Positions 26,547 to 34,788 of a stretch of DNA of 64,000 nucleotides are shown here, one piece after another. The position numbers and the translations under genes were made by a program. The stretch is taken from assembly GCF_000834055.1 (NCBI RefSeq), contig NZ_JXSQ01000009.1, forward strand, positions 50,372 through 114,371, written 5' to 3'. This stretch comes from Leucobacter komagatae (GTDB lineage Bacteria; Actinomycetota; Actinomycetes; Actinomycetales; Microbacteriaceae). The notes below the pieces were generated by a model. It searched no databases, was not told the origin of the DNA, and saw only the letters and a list, made by a program, of their open reading frames with translations. Each line of letters starts with the position of its first letter. Position 1 is the stretch's first letter.

Positions 26547-26963
26547 TCAGCAACGGTGTGGAGGCGACGGGCTTGCTTCAGGCCGGATCGCATTCGGCCC
26601 GACCTGTCGGCTGAACGTCCATCGCGTCGAGCCCGATATGTACCCAGGGCTCTTCGGGGAAGAGGTGTCGCCAGTGATTTCGCGCAGTGCGGTGACGTGG
26701 CCGTCGAAGGCAGCAGGGCCCGAAGCGGTGGGCGAGAGCCAGGTGATTCGGCGGACGTCTTGTCTCTCGCGCGAGGCTGCCTTTGAAGAGGACACGTACT
26801 CCGCGTCGATGAGAGCCATGAGATGCTTCGAGAGCGTGGCGTCTGAAACGTCGACTGTTTCTCGGAGCACCGAAAAGTCCAGGTGTTCCACGGCTCGGAG
26901 GAGCCCGCAGACTCGTAAACGTATTGATCCGTGAATGAGCTCGTTGAAGACTGCCTTAGCCAC
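26547..26963 (-). CDS. Winged-helix transcriptional regulator (HTH_34-like)
   Basis: A 138-residue regulator. Residues 1-95 match small MarR-like winged-helix regulators: FNELIHGSIRLRVCGLL, FSVLRETVDVSDATLSKHLM (recognition helix) and ADGRQ-like EYVSSSKAASRERQD with the wing, ending in AFDGHVTALREITG. Relatives usually stop at about 95-105 residues. Here a 40-residue Ser/Pro-rich tail (SPKSPGYISGSTRWTFSR) follows, with no helix character, perhaps because of a frameshift near the original end. The start is GTG 26963, overlapping the stop of a truncated membrane-protein frame. These regulators are normally paired with a membrane protein, which here seems to be broken. Confidence 0.75.
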   Translation of the reverse strand: MAKAVFNELIHGSIRLRVCGLLRAVEHLDFSVLRETVDVSDATLSKHLMALIDAEYVSSSKAASRERQDVRRITWLSPTASGPAAFDGHVTALREITGDTSSPKSPGYISGSTRWTFSRQVGPNAIRPEASPSPPHRC

Positions 26964-27130
26964 GTGCCAGCTTTCTCGATGCTGAGCGGTAGTCGGCTCG
27001 GGCGAGCAACATCGTACCTATGAAAGCCAGCACGCTCGCGAGCCAAAATGAGTCGGGAGCCTCGTAGCCTGCACCCGGTTGGGTTCCTGCTGAAGCTGCA
27101 ACGAACCAGGCGCCGACACCCCCTACGCGG
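26956..27130 (-). pseudogene. C-terminal remnant of a membrane protein upstream of the HTH_34-like gene
   Basis: On the minus strand an open frame without a usable start reads GVGAWFVAASAG ... DSFWLASVLAFIGTMLLARA and stops at TAA 26956-26958, overlapping the regulator's GTG by 8 bases. Two hydrophobic stretches and a basic end (SRKLARG) look like the last helices of a membrane protein. The overlap with the regulator is what an intact two-gene operon would show. Upstream, the frame runs into the promoter of the divergent acetyltransferase gene, so the 5' part appears to be lost. Confidence 0.35.
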
Positions 27131-27161
27131 TCGCGGCCTCGAGGAAAAGTAGACTCGCCAT

Positions 27162-27794
27162 ATGGAAGAGTGGCAAGGCGGCAGTCGAGCGACAGGCAGC
27201 AACGTGCGGGAAGCTGCGATCCTTGGGCGCGCTACGACCGCCGACCTTCCAAGCCTTGCGCGAGTGCTTGCTGATGCGTTTGCGGCCTACCCTTGGACGC
27301 GATGGAGCATTCCGACCGAGGGGTACGATGCTCGCCTCGAGGAGCTGCAGCTGCTGTACCTCGGCCACGCGCATGATCACGGCCTGGTGTTTACCGACAG
27401 CAGCCTGCGTGCGGTTTCGGCTTTCCTGCCGCCACAAGCACCCCAGCCCTCGGCAGCGCTACAGGAACGGGTGGCCGAGCTCCACGGCGATCGATTGGCT
27501 CAGGTGTACGCGGTTGCACTCCCGTCAGCTCCGGCAGGGGCATGGACGCTTGCCACTGTGGGAGTCTCGCCACTTCACCAAGGGCGCGGTCTCGGAGTGG
27601 CTGTCACTCGGGCAGGGCTCGAAACGATAGACGAATATCGCGCACCAGTTGCGCTCGAAACCTCGTCCGAGGGCAACGTTCGACTCTACCGACGCCTAGG
27701 ATTTGCGGTCGACGCGGTCACGCAGATCCCCGATGGGCCCGTTGTTTACTCGATGAGTCGGGCCGCAGGTGCTGAGCCCAGCGACAACGCGTAG
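27162..27794 (+). CDS. GNAT-family N-acetyltransferase
   Basis: A 210-residue acetyltransferase. The acetyl-CoA-binding motif is WTLATVGVSPLHQGRGLGVAVTRAGL (read in two parts around residues 125-150; Q/RxxGxG is QGRGLG). The C-terminal catalytic block ALETSSEGNVRLYRRLGFAV is also typical. The N-terminal half has a substrate part (FAAYPWTRWSIP) of unknown specificity. ATG 27162 lies 6 bases after TAGACT (27150-27155), so the mRNA is probably leaderless. It stands alone. Confidence 0.88.
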   Translation: MEEWQGGSRATGSNVREAAILGRATTADLPSLARVLADAFAAYPWTRWSIPTEGYDARLEELQLLYLGHAHDHGLVFTDSSLRAVSAFLPPQAPQPSAALQERVAELHGDRLAQVYAVALPSAPAGAWTLATVGVSPLHQGRGLGVAVTRAGLETIDEYRAPVALETSSEGNVRLYRRLGFAVDAVTQIPDGPVVYSMSRAAGAEPSDNA

Positions 27795-28159
27795 TTAGTC
27801 ACGTCGCCCCGTATTACTCGACTCCTGGGGCTGACTTGGCGTGGGGCATCTTGCCGCTGCTGACCAGGCCCTTGGGTGCTCTGCTCGCCACGAGCAAGCC
27901 GTTGCGTTGGTGGGCTCACTGCCGCTGTCCAGCCGCCACTGCGGAGGTGACTCGCGGGTCCTGGGCCTTCAGCCGCGACCCGCGTCAATCTCACGCAGGT
28001 GGATGCGAACCAATCGCTCTGGGGGTCCGTTGGGAGTGGCGTCTGGGGGGAGAGCTGTATCGAGTGTTCAGTTTGCTTATGTGCAGAGAGCTCGACTTGG
28101 GGCGCCTCGATTGTCCAGGGGCGGGTAGAGGCGCAGGGGGCTGATCGCGGGCGTTTTGC
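27795..28159. other. Gene-free interval
   Basis: This 365-base stretch between the acetyltransferase and the flavoprotein has open frames on both strands, but none gives a recognisable protein or has a good start. The minus-strand frame continuing through it is Ser/Gln/Arg-rich and unlike the surrounding proteins. No clear hairpin terminator, tRNA or repeat was seen. It may be a decayed gene. Confidence 0.4.
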
Positions 28160-28171
28160 TACAGTTGTTGT

Positions 28172-29242
28172 GTGGGTGGTCGTTCTGGGCTGTGTGACGT
28201 CGCCGTCGTGGGTGGCGGCCAGTCCGGTCTTGCGGTTGCGTACGAGCTCGCGCGCGCCGGGCTTGACTATCAGGTGTTCGAATGCGGGATCGAGATAGGT
28301 GCAAGCTGGACCACCCGGTGGGACTCCCTGCGGCTCTTCACCCCGAGCAGGTTCGCTGGGTTGCCGGGGCAGCCGTTTCCCGGAGCCCGATGGTCTCACC
28401 CCGGGAAAGGCGAGGTCGCTGAGTATTTGAGGGGCTATCGGGAGGTGAACTCGCTCAACGTGCGCACTGGGGCGGAGGTGAAGCGGCTCGTCGGCGCCCT
28501 CGGTCACTTTGCTCTCACGCTCGAGAGTGGCGAGGTGGTGCGAGCGAGCCGGGTTGTCGTGGCAACCGGGCCGTTCGCTGTGCCAGTGGTCCCGGCTGAC
28601 CTGGGTCGCGTTGCCGCCGATGTCAGTCAAATTCATAGTAGTGACTACCGCAGGCCCAGCCTGGTTTCCGGGGAGAGGGTGCTCGTTGTGGGGGGCGGCA
28701 ACTCCGGGTGCCAGATAGCCCGAGAGTTAGCAGGGGCAGGTCGCAAGGTCATGCTGGCAGAAGGGCGCCGATTACCCCGCCTGCCCCAGCGCGTCCTTGG
28801 ACGAGACATTTTTTGGTGGCTTGCCACGTTTGGTCTCATGCGCGTTCCCGTCGGCTCGTGGCTGGGGCGGCGCATGCGGGCGGTAGAGCCGGTGATTGGG
28901 CAATCGCGGGTTACACTGCGCCAGGCAGGCGAATCACTGCGGAACCGCGTGGCTTCGATTGACGGTAACTGTGTCTCGTTTGCCGCAGGGCCGCCGGCTC
29001 GCGTGGACGCGATTATCTGGGCGACCGGATTCCGGGCCGATGATCGATGGGTCAAATTGCCCCAGGCGCTCGATAGCAGCGGAGCCCTGCGCGTTGACGG
29101 ACTGCGCAGTGCTGAGCCCGGACTCTATGTGCTTGGTAGATCGTGGCAGACGAACCGCGGGTCTGCGCTCTTGGGGTTCGTTGGCCGCGATGCACACGCG
29201 CTCGTAAGACAGCTCGTGAGGGACGCGCAGCGAGACAAGTAA
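28172..29242 (+). CDS. FAD/NAD(P)-binding flavoprotein monooxygenase-like (CzcO/FMO type)
   Basis: A 356-residue oxidoreductase. The FAD-binding Rossmann motif VVGGGQSGLAVAYELARAG is near residue 10, and IGASWTTRWDSLRLFTPSRF resembles the FMO/Baeyer-Villiger segment. A second dinucleotide motif, VLVVGGGNSGCQIARELAGAG (near 170), should bind NADPH, and ATGF in AIIWATGFRAD (near 290) is the usual FMO terminal motif. The substrate is unknown; relatives are linked to metal or oxidative stress. GTG 28172 is 6 bases after TACAGT (28160-28165), a leaderless layout. Confidence 0.88.
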   Translation: MGGRSGLCDVAVVGGGQSGLAVAYELARAGLDYQVFECGIEIGASWTTRWDSLRLFTPSRFAGLPGQPFPGARWSHPGKGEVAEYLRGYREVNSLNVRTGAEVKRLVGALGHFALTLESGEVVRASRVVVATGPFAVPVVPADLGRVAADVSQIHSSDYRRPSLVSGERVLVVGGGNSGCQIARELAGAGRKVMLAEGRRLPRLPQRVLGRDIFWWLATFGLMRVPVGSWLGRRMRAVEPVIGQSRVTLRQAGESLRNRVASIDGNCVSFAAGPPARVDAIIWATGFRADDRWVKLPQALDSSGALRVDGLRSAEPGLYVLGRSWQTNRGSALLGFVGRDAHALVRQLVRDAQRDK

Positions 29243-29246
29243 GGGC

Positions 29247-29891
29247 TCACGCCCCCTGAACTGGGGTCCCGAGAATCCCCGCGATGCGCGTGGCGGTCTC
29301 AATGTCGTTCACGACGACCTGCACATCGGAGCCCTCGCTCGTGTGACAGGTTACCGCTGCGGTCCCGCCCATGTTCACGCGGATGAGTGTGGTGTCACCG
29401 CTCCTCAGCGGCACTACGGGCCAGTTCAAGATCGAGGGATTCATGCCGTCGTCGCGCGCAACCGAAACGCCAGTGAGTGAGGTGCGGGAGATGCTCCTGC
29501 GGTACGCCGGTGCCGTGACACGGAGAGTGTGGTTCGTGATGGTGATCTCAATGCGCGCCGCCCAAAGCCACCAGCAGGCGACCAGTAGCAGTGCCGCAGG
29601 GCTGAGCCAAGCCCAGGGTGAACCGGTCGCGAATGCGATCATCGCTGCGAAAGCCGCTGCGATTCCGAGCGCCACAACCGGGCCGACACGAGCAGCGCCG
29701 CTCGCGCGCACAACGTGCGTGACCGTCGCGAGGGGATCGATTGATAGCGGATCCGTGGGTGTCAAGAGTTCTCCGAGTCGATACTCCGCGGCAGCACTGC
29801 GAATCTGCACCGCGCAACTCCAGTCTATGGGTGGGGCTCGCGAGCGAGTGTGCGAGGTCGCGGTTCTTCTGGTGAGCAGAAATACACGCAT
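29247..29891 (-). CDS. Membrane protein with PH-like C-terminal region, unknown
   Basis: Only the last part of a much longer minus-strand open frame is believable: about 214 residues with two adjacent hydrophobic helices (VGPVVALGIAAAFAAMIAF and LLLVACWWLWAA), then a beta-rich region (IEITITNHTLRVTAPAYRRS ... LIRVNMGGTAAVTCH) like membrane-anchored PH-type domains. ATG 29891 follows GGGGGGAA; GTG 29810 just after a TAGACT box is a credible alternative and would remove 27 poorly protein-like residues. Nothing ties it to a function. It is divergent from aceA, whose promoter lies in between. Confidence 0.65.
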   Translation of the reverse strand: MRVFLLTRRTATSHTRSRAPPIDWSCAVQIRSAAAEYRLGELLTPTDPLSIDPLATVTHVVRASGAARVGPVVALGIAAAFAAMIAFATGSPWAWLSPAALLLVACWWLWAARIEITITNHTLRVTAPAYRRSISRTSLTGVSVARDDGMNPSILNWPVVPLRSGDTTLIRVNMGGTAAVTCHTSEGSDVQVVVNDIETATRIAGILGTPVQGA

Positions 29892-29955
29892 ATTTCCCCC
29901 CTGGAATGTGCGATGCGGTGCCGCTGGAGGGGGCAGAGTGAGAACTAGCCCAGAA

Positions 29956-29975
29956 AGATCACCGCGACGTGATCT
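29956..29975 (+). promoter_or_regulatory. Dyad in the aceA leader
   Basis: AGATCAC (29956-29962), a 6-base spacer, and GTGATCT (29969-29975) form a perfect 7-bp-arm inverted repeat 25 bases before the aceA start. It could be an operator for a carbon-source regulator or a small mRNA hairpin near the ribosome site. It does not match the CRP/GlxR half-site order. Confidence 0.35.
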
Positions 29976-29999
29976 GGCAATCACTACAAAGGAGTCACC

Positions 30000-31592
30000 A
30001 TGACTGCATTCAGCAACGACATCGAGGCCGTAGAAGCACTCAAGGCACAGCACGGCGCGAGCTGGGACAGCATCAACCCCGAGTACGTTGCGCGCATGCG
30101 GGCCCAGAACCGGTTCAAGACCGGTCTCGAGATCGCGCAGTACACCGCTGACATCATGCGCAAGGACATGGAGGAGTACGACGCTGACTCCTCGGTCTAC
30201 ACGCAGTCGCTCGGGGTTTGGCACGGGTTCATCGGCCAGCAGAAGATGATCTCGATCAAGAAGCACCTCAAGACCACGAACAAGCGCTACCTCTACCTCT
30301 CGGGTTGGATGGTCGCCGCTCTCCGCTCCGAGTTCGGCCCGCTGCCTGACCAGTCGATGCACGAGAAGACCTCGGTTCCGGCACTCATCGAGGAGCTCTA
30401 CACCTTCCTCCGCCAGGCAGACGCCCGCGAGCTCGACCTGCTCTTCACGCAGCTTGACGAGGCACGCGTCGCCGGCGACGAGACCGCCGTCGAGTTCATT
30501 CAGTCGCAGATCGACAACTTCGAGACGCACGTCGTGCCGATCATCGCCGACATCGATGCGGGCTTCGGTAACCCCGAGGCAACCTACCTCCTCGCCAAGA
30601 AGATGATCGAGGCAGGCGCGTGCGCCCTCCAGGTCGAGAACCAGGTCTCCGACGAGAAGCAGTGCGGCCACCAGGACGGCAAGGTCACCGTTCCCCACGA
30701 GGACTTCATCGCGAAGATCAACGCGATCCGCTACGCCTTCCTCGAGCTCGGCATCGACAACGGCGTCATCGTTTCCCGTACTGACTCGCTCGGCGCTGGC
30801 CTCACGCAGAAGATTGCCGTGAGCCAGACCCCAGGTGACCTCGGCGACCAGTACAACTCGTTCCTCGACGTCGAGGAGATCTCTGACGCTGACCTCGGCA
30901 ACGGCGACGTCGTCATCAAGCGCGACGGCAAGCTGCTCCGCCCGAAGCGCCTCGCATCGAACCTCTTCCAGTTCCGCCCGGGCACCGGTGAGGACCGCTG
31001 CGTGCTCGACAGCATCACCTCGCTGCAGAACGGCGCCGATCTGCTCTGGATCGAGACCGAGAAGCCGCACGTCGAGCAGATCGCTGGCATGGTGGATCGG
31101 ATCCGCGAGGTCATCCCGAACGCGAAGCTCGTGTACAACAACAGCCCGTCGTTCAACTGGACGCTGAACTTCCGCCAGCAGGCATTTGATCAGCTCGCCG
31201 AAGAGGGCAAGGACGTGTCGGCGTACGATCGCGACCAGCTCATGAGCATCGACTACGACGGCACGGAGCTCGCTGACCTCGCCGACGAGAAGATCCGCAC
31301 CTTCCAGAAGGACGGGTCGGCACGCGCTGGCATCTTCCACCACCTCATCACGCTCCCGACGTACCACACGGCAGCGCTGTCGACCGACAACCTCGCGAAG
31401 GGCTACTTCGGTGACGAGGGCATGCTCACCTACGTCCGCGACGTGCAGCGCGAGGAGATCCGTCAGGGCATCGCGACCGTCAAGCACCAGAACATGGCCG
31501 GAAGCGACCTCGGGGACAACCACAAGGAGTACTTCGCAGGTGACGCAGCGTTGAAGGCAGGAGGTAAGGACAATACGATGAACCAGTTCTAA
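30000..31592 (+). CDS. aceA: Isocitrate lyase
   Basis: A 530-residue enzyme that splits isocitrate into glyoxylate and succinate, first step of the glyoxylate shunt. Visible are the metal/substrate segments IIADIDAGFGN (near residue 180) and VENQVSDEKQCGHQDGK (near 215), where KQCGH carries the catalytic cysteine, then IVSRTDSLGAG and YNNSPSFNWTLNF. The length matches the longer bacterial isoform (as in Pseudomonas aeruginosa, about 531 residues) and not the 430-residue Icl1 form. AAAGGAG lies 5 bases before ATG 30000. It is monocistronic, with a strong terminator behind. Malate synthase is not in the window. Confidence 0.94.
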   Translation: MTAFSNDIEAVEALKAQHGASWDSINPEYVARMRAQNRFKTGLEIAQYTADIMRKDMEEYDADSSVYTQSLGVWHGFIGQQKMISIKKHLKTTNKRYLYLSGWMVAALRSEFGPLPDQSMHEKTSVPALIEELYTFLRQADARELDLLFTQLDEARVAGDETAVEFIQSQIDNFETHVVPIIADIDAGFGNPEATYLLAKKMIEAGACALQVENQVSDEKQCGHQDGKVTVPHEDFIAKINAIRYAFLELGIDNGVIVSRTDSLGAGLTQKIAVSQTPGDLGDQYNSFLDVEEISDADLGNGDVVIKRDGKLLRPKRLASNLFQFRPGTGEDRCVLDSITSLQNGADLLWIETEKPHVEQIAGMVDRIREVIPNAKLVYNNSPSFNWTLNFRQQAFDQLAEEGKDVSAYDRDQLMSIDYDGTELADLADEKIRTFQKDGSARAGIFHHLITLPTYHTAALSTDNLAKGYFGDEGMLTYVRDVQREEIRQGIATVKHQNMAGSDLGDNHKEYFAGDAALKAGGKDNTMNQF

Positions 31593-31637
31593 GCACGTCT
31601 CCCGGGCACTCGCCCGCACAGACGATCAAATTTCCCG

Positions 31638-31673
31638 CAAACGGGGGTTCGGCTTCGGCCGGGCCCCCGTTTG
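31638..31673 (+). terminator. aceA terminator
   Basis: CAAACGGGGG (31638-31647) pairs perfectly with CCCCCGTTTG (31664-31673), with a 16-base loop that contains a further GGCTTCGGCC hairpin. T-rich sequence follows. It lies 46 bases after the aceA stop. Confidence 0.8.
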
Positions 31674-31789
31674 TGTTGTGCGCTGTCGCGCGCTGCCCGC
31701 ATGACCGGTCGTGCGGGACCTGGTCCCGCGGTTCTGGCGACTCGGGGCGCGGCAGGGGCGTGCGGCCGAATCTGGAGTACGCTGCCAAC

Positions 31790-32140
31790 ATGCACCGTTC
31801 TGTAGGCGCACGCGCCAAACTACTAGTGTCCATTGGTGTGCTCGCCCTCGGTGTCGCCGGCTGCGCGCCCACCCTACCCACGACTGGAACGGTCACCGCC
31901 GCGTTGCAGACACCGTCGGGATCGGAGGCTTCCGATCCCGTGGACATTGTCGTCAGCGTCGATGGGGCAGAGGTGGCATCATTCCGATTGAACGAGGGTG
32001 AGGGGCAATCAGTGGGCGAGATCCCGTTCGGGTGGGTCACGATTGACGCTGTAGGCCTCTGCTCAGGGGAGGCAGAACTCCTCGCGACGTCGCCGACGAT
32101 GAGCCTCACTATTGGCGACACCTGCGCAGTCGGTGACTGA
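31790..32140 (+). CDS. Small predicted lipoprotein, unknown
   Basis: A 116-residue exported protein: MHRSVGARAKLL and the hydrophobic stretch VSIGVLALGVAGC form a lipoprotein signal (lipobox GVAGC, Cys near residue 25). The mature part is a short beta-rich sequence (VDIVVSVDGAEVASFRL, VTIDAVGLCSGEAEL) with two cysteines that may bond. No domain recognised. ATG 31790 lies 6 bases after TACGCT (31778-31783), a leaderless arrangement; the frame extends upstream without supporting evidence. Confidence 0.7.
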   Translation: MHRSVGARAKLLVSIGVLALGVAGCAPTLPTTGTVTAALQTPSGSEASDPVDIVVSVDGAEVASFRLNEGEGQSVGEIPFGWVTIDAVGLCSGEAELLATSPTMSLTIGDTCAVGD

Positions 32141-32208
32141 CAACACCGGCGACGCGCCGCGTGCGGCATCCTGGCGCGCAGGGGGGAGCCGGGCATAGTC
32201 TGCGTTAT

Positions 32209-32727
32209 ATGAACGCCATTGAAATCCTCATAGACCTCGCTCGCAGGCCACAGCACTCGGCGGAAGCGCTCAGCGACGTCCTCACCCCTGAGCTGGTGAA
32301 CGCCCACCCGCACCACGACAACTCGATCGCGTGGCTCCTGTGGCACGCCGCCCGCGAGATCGACGTGCAGCTCGCTGAGCTTACCGGCGGCGAATCGGTG
32401 TGGGTCGCGGGCGGCTACGCCGAGCGATTCGGGCTCGACGTTGCGCCGGGAGACCTGGGTTACGGGCACAGTCCTGAGCAGGCTCGGGCTATCGTCGTGC
32501 GCGATACTGACTTACTCGTCGAGCACCTCGCGGCTGTCGTTGAGGCGCAGGTCGCCTACATTGCCTCACTTAGCGAGACAGACCTCGAGCGCGTCGTTGA
32601 CGATAACTGGGACCCGGTCGTCACACTCGGGGTGCGGCTTGTGAGCATCTCAGCCGACGCGCTCGAACACCTCGCCCAGGCGACCTACGTTGCAGGGATG
32701 GGAGCTCAGGCCTTCGAAGCCCGGTAG
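32209..32727 (+). CDS. DinB-family (mycothiol-transferase-like) protein
   Basis: A 172-residue four-helix-bundle protein. The DinB-type metal-site pattern is visible: His in LLWHAAREIDVQL (near residue 45) and the C-terminal His in ALEHLAQATYVAGM (near 150), with the interior DNSIAWLLWH segment. Members use mycothiol or bacillithiol in detoxification. TAGTCT (32196-32201) lies 7 bases before ATG 32209, so it is probably leaderless. The specific substrate is unknown. Confidence 0.82.
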   Translation: MNAIEILIDLARRPQHSAEALSDVLTPELVNAHPHHDNSIAWLLWHAAREIDVQLAELTGGESVWVAGGYAERFGLDVAPGDLGYGHSPEQARAIVVRDTDLLVEHLAAVVEAQVAYIASLSETDLERVVDDNWDPVVTLGVRLVSISADALEHLAQATYVAGMGAQAFEAR

Positions 32728-32750
32728 CTTGTCGGTAGCCGGGCAGCCAA

Positions 32751-33293
32751 CTAATCGTGCAGAATAACTTGGAACAGGGCGTGATCCTGCCATTCGCCAG
32801 CGATCCGCAGGTACTTGGGTGCCATCCCGATACGCTCGAAACCGGCTTTCTCGAGCACCCGTTGCGAGCCAGCGTTGTGGAGGAGTGTACTCGCCTCGAG
32901 CCGGTGTAGTCGGAGCTCGGCGCGAGCGGAGCCCACGATGGCTTGCACGGCCTCAGACGCGAGACCGCGGCCGGCATGCTCATGGTCGACCCAGTACCCA
33001 AGGCCTGCGCTCTGGAACGGCCCGCGCGAGACCCCAGCGACATTGAAGCGGCCGATAATGGTGTCTCCATCAAAGAGCCCGAGCGATACGCCGAGGCCCG
33101 AGTCGGCTTCCGCCGTGCGGCGCGCGAGGTCGGCTGCCTGCCAGGCCTCTCCGTAGTAAGCCTCGGGACGGATCGGCTCCCACTGCGCGAGGTGCGTCCG
33201 ATTCCTGACATAGGCGTCCGCGAGCGCCCCGGCGTCGGCCACAGACAGGGGGCGCATCGTGACACCGACACTGATTCGCCGTATTCCGAGCAT
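32751..33293 (-). CDS. GNAT-family N-acetyltransferase (RimJ/RimL type)
   Basis: A 180-residue acetyltransferase. RimJ/RimL features include ISVGVTMRPLSVADAGAL at the start, GYWVDHEHAGRGLASEAVQAI (acetyl-CoA motif, near residue 98) and ASTLLHNAGSQRVLEKAGFERIG (near 135). Relatives acetylate ribosomal-protein N-termini or small amines. ATG 33293 lies 6 bases after TAGCGT (complement of 33300-33305). It is a single gene converging with the DinB-like gene. Confidence 0.9.
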   Translation of the reverse strand: MLGIRRISVGVTMRPLSVADAGALADAYVRNRTHLAQWEPIRPEAYYGEAWQAADLARRTAEADSGLGVSLGLFDGDTIIGRFNVAGVSRGPFQSAGLGYWVDHEHAGRGLASEAVQAIVGSARAELRLHRLEASTLLHNAGSQRVLEKAGFERIGMAPKYLRIAGEWQDHALFQVILHD

Positions 33294-33359
33294 GTCTTCA
33301 CGCTAGCGGGTGCGTGACAGCTAGCCAAGCGTGCGTCCGCGCGTTGCTAGGCTTGGACG

Positions 33360-33536
33360 ATGCCCATATCGACCCGAGAAGCGACGGACCACGACGCGGC
33401 ACCCGTTCGTGTGGCGCTCGTCGGGCGTGCCTTCGACGAGCCCGCAGCTGCAACTCGCCGCCTGGGCGCAGTACCGGAGTCGTCTCGTCGCGGAGCGAGG
33501 GCGTTCGGTATATTGAACGCGGTGGGTCTCCGGTGA
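33360..33536 (+). CDS. Candidate small protein (58 aa) coupled to the next gene
   Basis: ATG 33360 lies exactly 6 bases after TAGGCT (33348-33353), the same leaderless layout as many genes here. The frame runs 58 codons to TGA 33534-33536. The product (MPISTREATDHDAAPVRV...) has no recognised domain. Its stop overlaps GTG 33533 of the downstream membrane protein as GTGA, a classic coupling junction. Promoter position and overlap support real translation; a leaderless uORF is the other reading. Confidence 0.5.
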   Translation: MPISTREATDHDAAPVRVALVGRAFDEPAAATRRLGAVPESSRRGARAFGILNAVGLR

Positions 33537-33919
33537 GGAAGCAGGGGCCCGCTATGCGCCCCGTGACGATCTTCGCCTGCCTCGTGCCCCTCGCCGGAGT
33601 AGTGGTGTTCTACCTGCTCGCGGCGAGCAAGTTCGTGGCAACCTCACCGGGCGATCTGGCCCATGCCCGCTTTGGGTGGCCAGCAGACTGGGTCGAGCAA
33701 GATCTGTCGCGGTACGCGCCGCGCACATTCCCATTCACCATCGACTTCAATTGGACACGATCCTGGGACGCCCCGATAGCCACAACGGTCTCCTGGGGCC
33801 ACCTTGCAATGAACGTGCTGCTCGTCGCGACGGTACTGACGGCGATCCTGTTCGGGATCGTCGCGGCCGTTCGTAGCGCGCGCCGCGGGCGCCCCGCACC
33901 GGTGCCAACGTCCGACTAG
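33533..33919 (+). CDS. Small integral membrane protein, unknown
   Basis: About 128 residues with two hydrophobic helices (VTIFACLVPLAGVVVFYLLAA near residue 12 and AMNVLLVATVLTAILFGIVAAV near 95) and a more polar loop between them (FPFTIDFNWTRSWD) probably outside the membrane, then a basic C-terminus. GTG 33533 overlaps the stop of the 58-aa ORF; ATG 33554 is an alternative start. No family recognised. Confidence 0.6.
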   Translation: MRKQGPAMRPVTIFACLVPLAGVVVFYLLAASKFVATSPGDLAHARFGWPADWVEQDLSRYAPRTFPFTIDFNWTRSWDAPIATTVSWGHLAMNVLLVATVLTAILFGIVAAVRSARRGRPAPVPTSD

Positions 33920-33946
33920 CGTGGCACCGAAAACGCTGCGTGGCCG

Positions 33947-34669
33947 CTACTCGTCCCGTCGAAAGACGAGGAGCGCGTCAGCGACGAGGTCGTGCGGGAG
34001 CCGATCCCACACGACCTCGGTGCGTCCTACCGGTGAAAAGTGACGTTCGAGCATCTGCGCACAGTCAGCGATGAGCGGCGTCGTCTGGCCCATGTGGTGG
34101 ATGTCGGCGACGTTCCACACGACAAACCCCCCTGGTACGACGAGCCTGGCGCATTGCGCTGCTACGAGCCCGAGCTCGGCGAGGTAGCGCCCGTAGTCAC
34201 CGTTGTTGTGCTCGTATGCGGTGAGTGGATCGGCCTCGTGATCCTCAGCGGTCATGTAGGGCGGGGACGTCAGTACGAGGTCAACGGAGGCGTCGGGGAT
34301 AGCTGGGGAAGCCGCGCGAACGAGGCGCAACAGCTCGCGGGCGTCACCCTCGATCACTGTCGCTGACGGGACGCGACGCTGCAGTTGCTCGACGCGCTCG
34401 GGCAGCAGTTCGATCCCGAGCGCCCTGCGGCCGAGGGCGACAGCCCGTTCAACGGTCGTGCCGAAGCCTGAGAACGGGTCGAACACGAGATCGCCGGAGG
34501 CGCTGCACCGCTCAAGTACGTGATCCACGAGCGCGGCGACCATGTGGACGTCTTCCTCGGCCTCGCTCGGGCGCTCCGCCTCAAACGTCGCGTGCGTCGT
34601 GGCGAGCGTGGGATCGAGCGGAAACTGAACAAACGGGCGGTCGAGCAGCCTCTCGGCAGTGATACTCAC
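33947..34669 (-). CDS. DNA methyltransferase (N4-cytosine/N6-adenine type)
   Basis: A 240-residue SAM-dependent DNA methylase: SAM motif FDPFSGFGTTVERA (near residue 65) followed by the catalytic motif LTSPPYMTAEDHEAD (near 130), then VVPGGFVVWNVADI. TSPPY denotes amino-methylation of cytosine or adenine. The order I before IV differs from the beta-class order. No restriction enzyme or specificity subunit is nearby, so it looks like an orphan. GTG 34669 lies 6 bases after TACACT (complement of 34676-34681); an ORF extending to 34759 is less likely. Codons for its middle are duplicated at 35781-36224. Confidence 0.85.
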   Translation of the reverse strand: MSITAERLLDRPFVQFPLDPTLATTHATFEAERPSEAEEDVHMVAALVDHVLERCSASGDLVFDPFSGFGTTVERAVALGRRALGIELLPERVEQLQRRVPSATVIEGDARELLRLVRAASPAIPDASVDLVLTSPPYMTAEDHEADPLTAYEHNNGDYGRYLAELGLVAAQCARLVVPGGFVVWNVADIHHMGQTTPLIADCAQMLERHFSPVGRTEVVWDRLPHDLVADALLVFRRDE

Positions 34670-34712
34670 ACAAGCAGTGTACCTCGGCTCGGATCGAGCG
34701 GCCGGCGGGGCC

Positions 34713-34788
34713 GGCTGGCTGGCGGGGCCGGGTTCGCGGGGCGCGGGGCGCGGGAACAAGCTCGCCGCGGGCCCCGGGCCAGCCAGCC
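34713..34788 (-). terminator. Terminator after PEP-mutase-like gene 1
   Basis: GGCTGGCTGGC (34713-34723) and GCCAGCCAGCC (34778-34788) form a perfect 11-bp stem immediately after the stop codon of the minus-strand gene ending at 34789; the interior is also very GC-rich and can pair further (GGGGCC with GGCCCC). This separates that gene from the methyltransferase. Confidence 0.65.

Noticed and set aside
27746..28636. 296-residue minus-strand frame
   Set aside because: Mostly opposite the flavoprotein gene; Pro/Gln/Thr-rich with no recognisable domain.
30000..31592. Icl2-type (about 760 aa) or PEPM-type assignment for the gene at 30000
   Set aside because: Length 530 and the KQCGH catalytic motif point to a true isocitrate lyase of the longer single-domain type.
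29892..31619. Upstream part of a 790-residue minus-strand frame opposite aceA
   Set aside because: Leu/Val/Arg/Glu-biased shadow of isocitrate lyase; only the last 214 residues (29247-29891) look like a protein.
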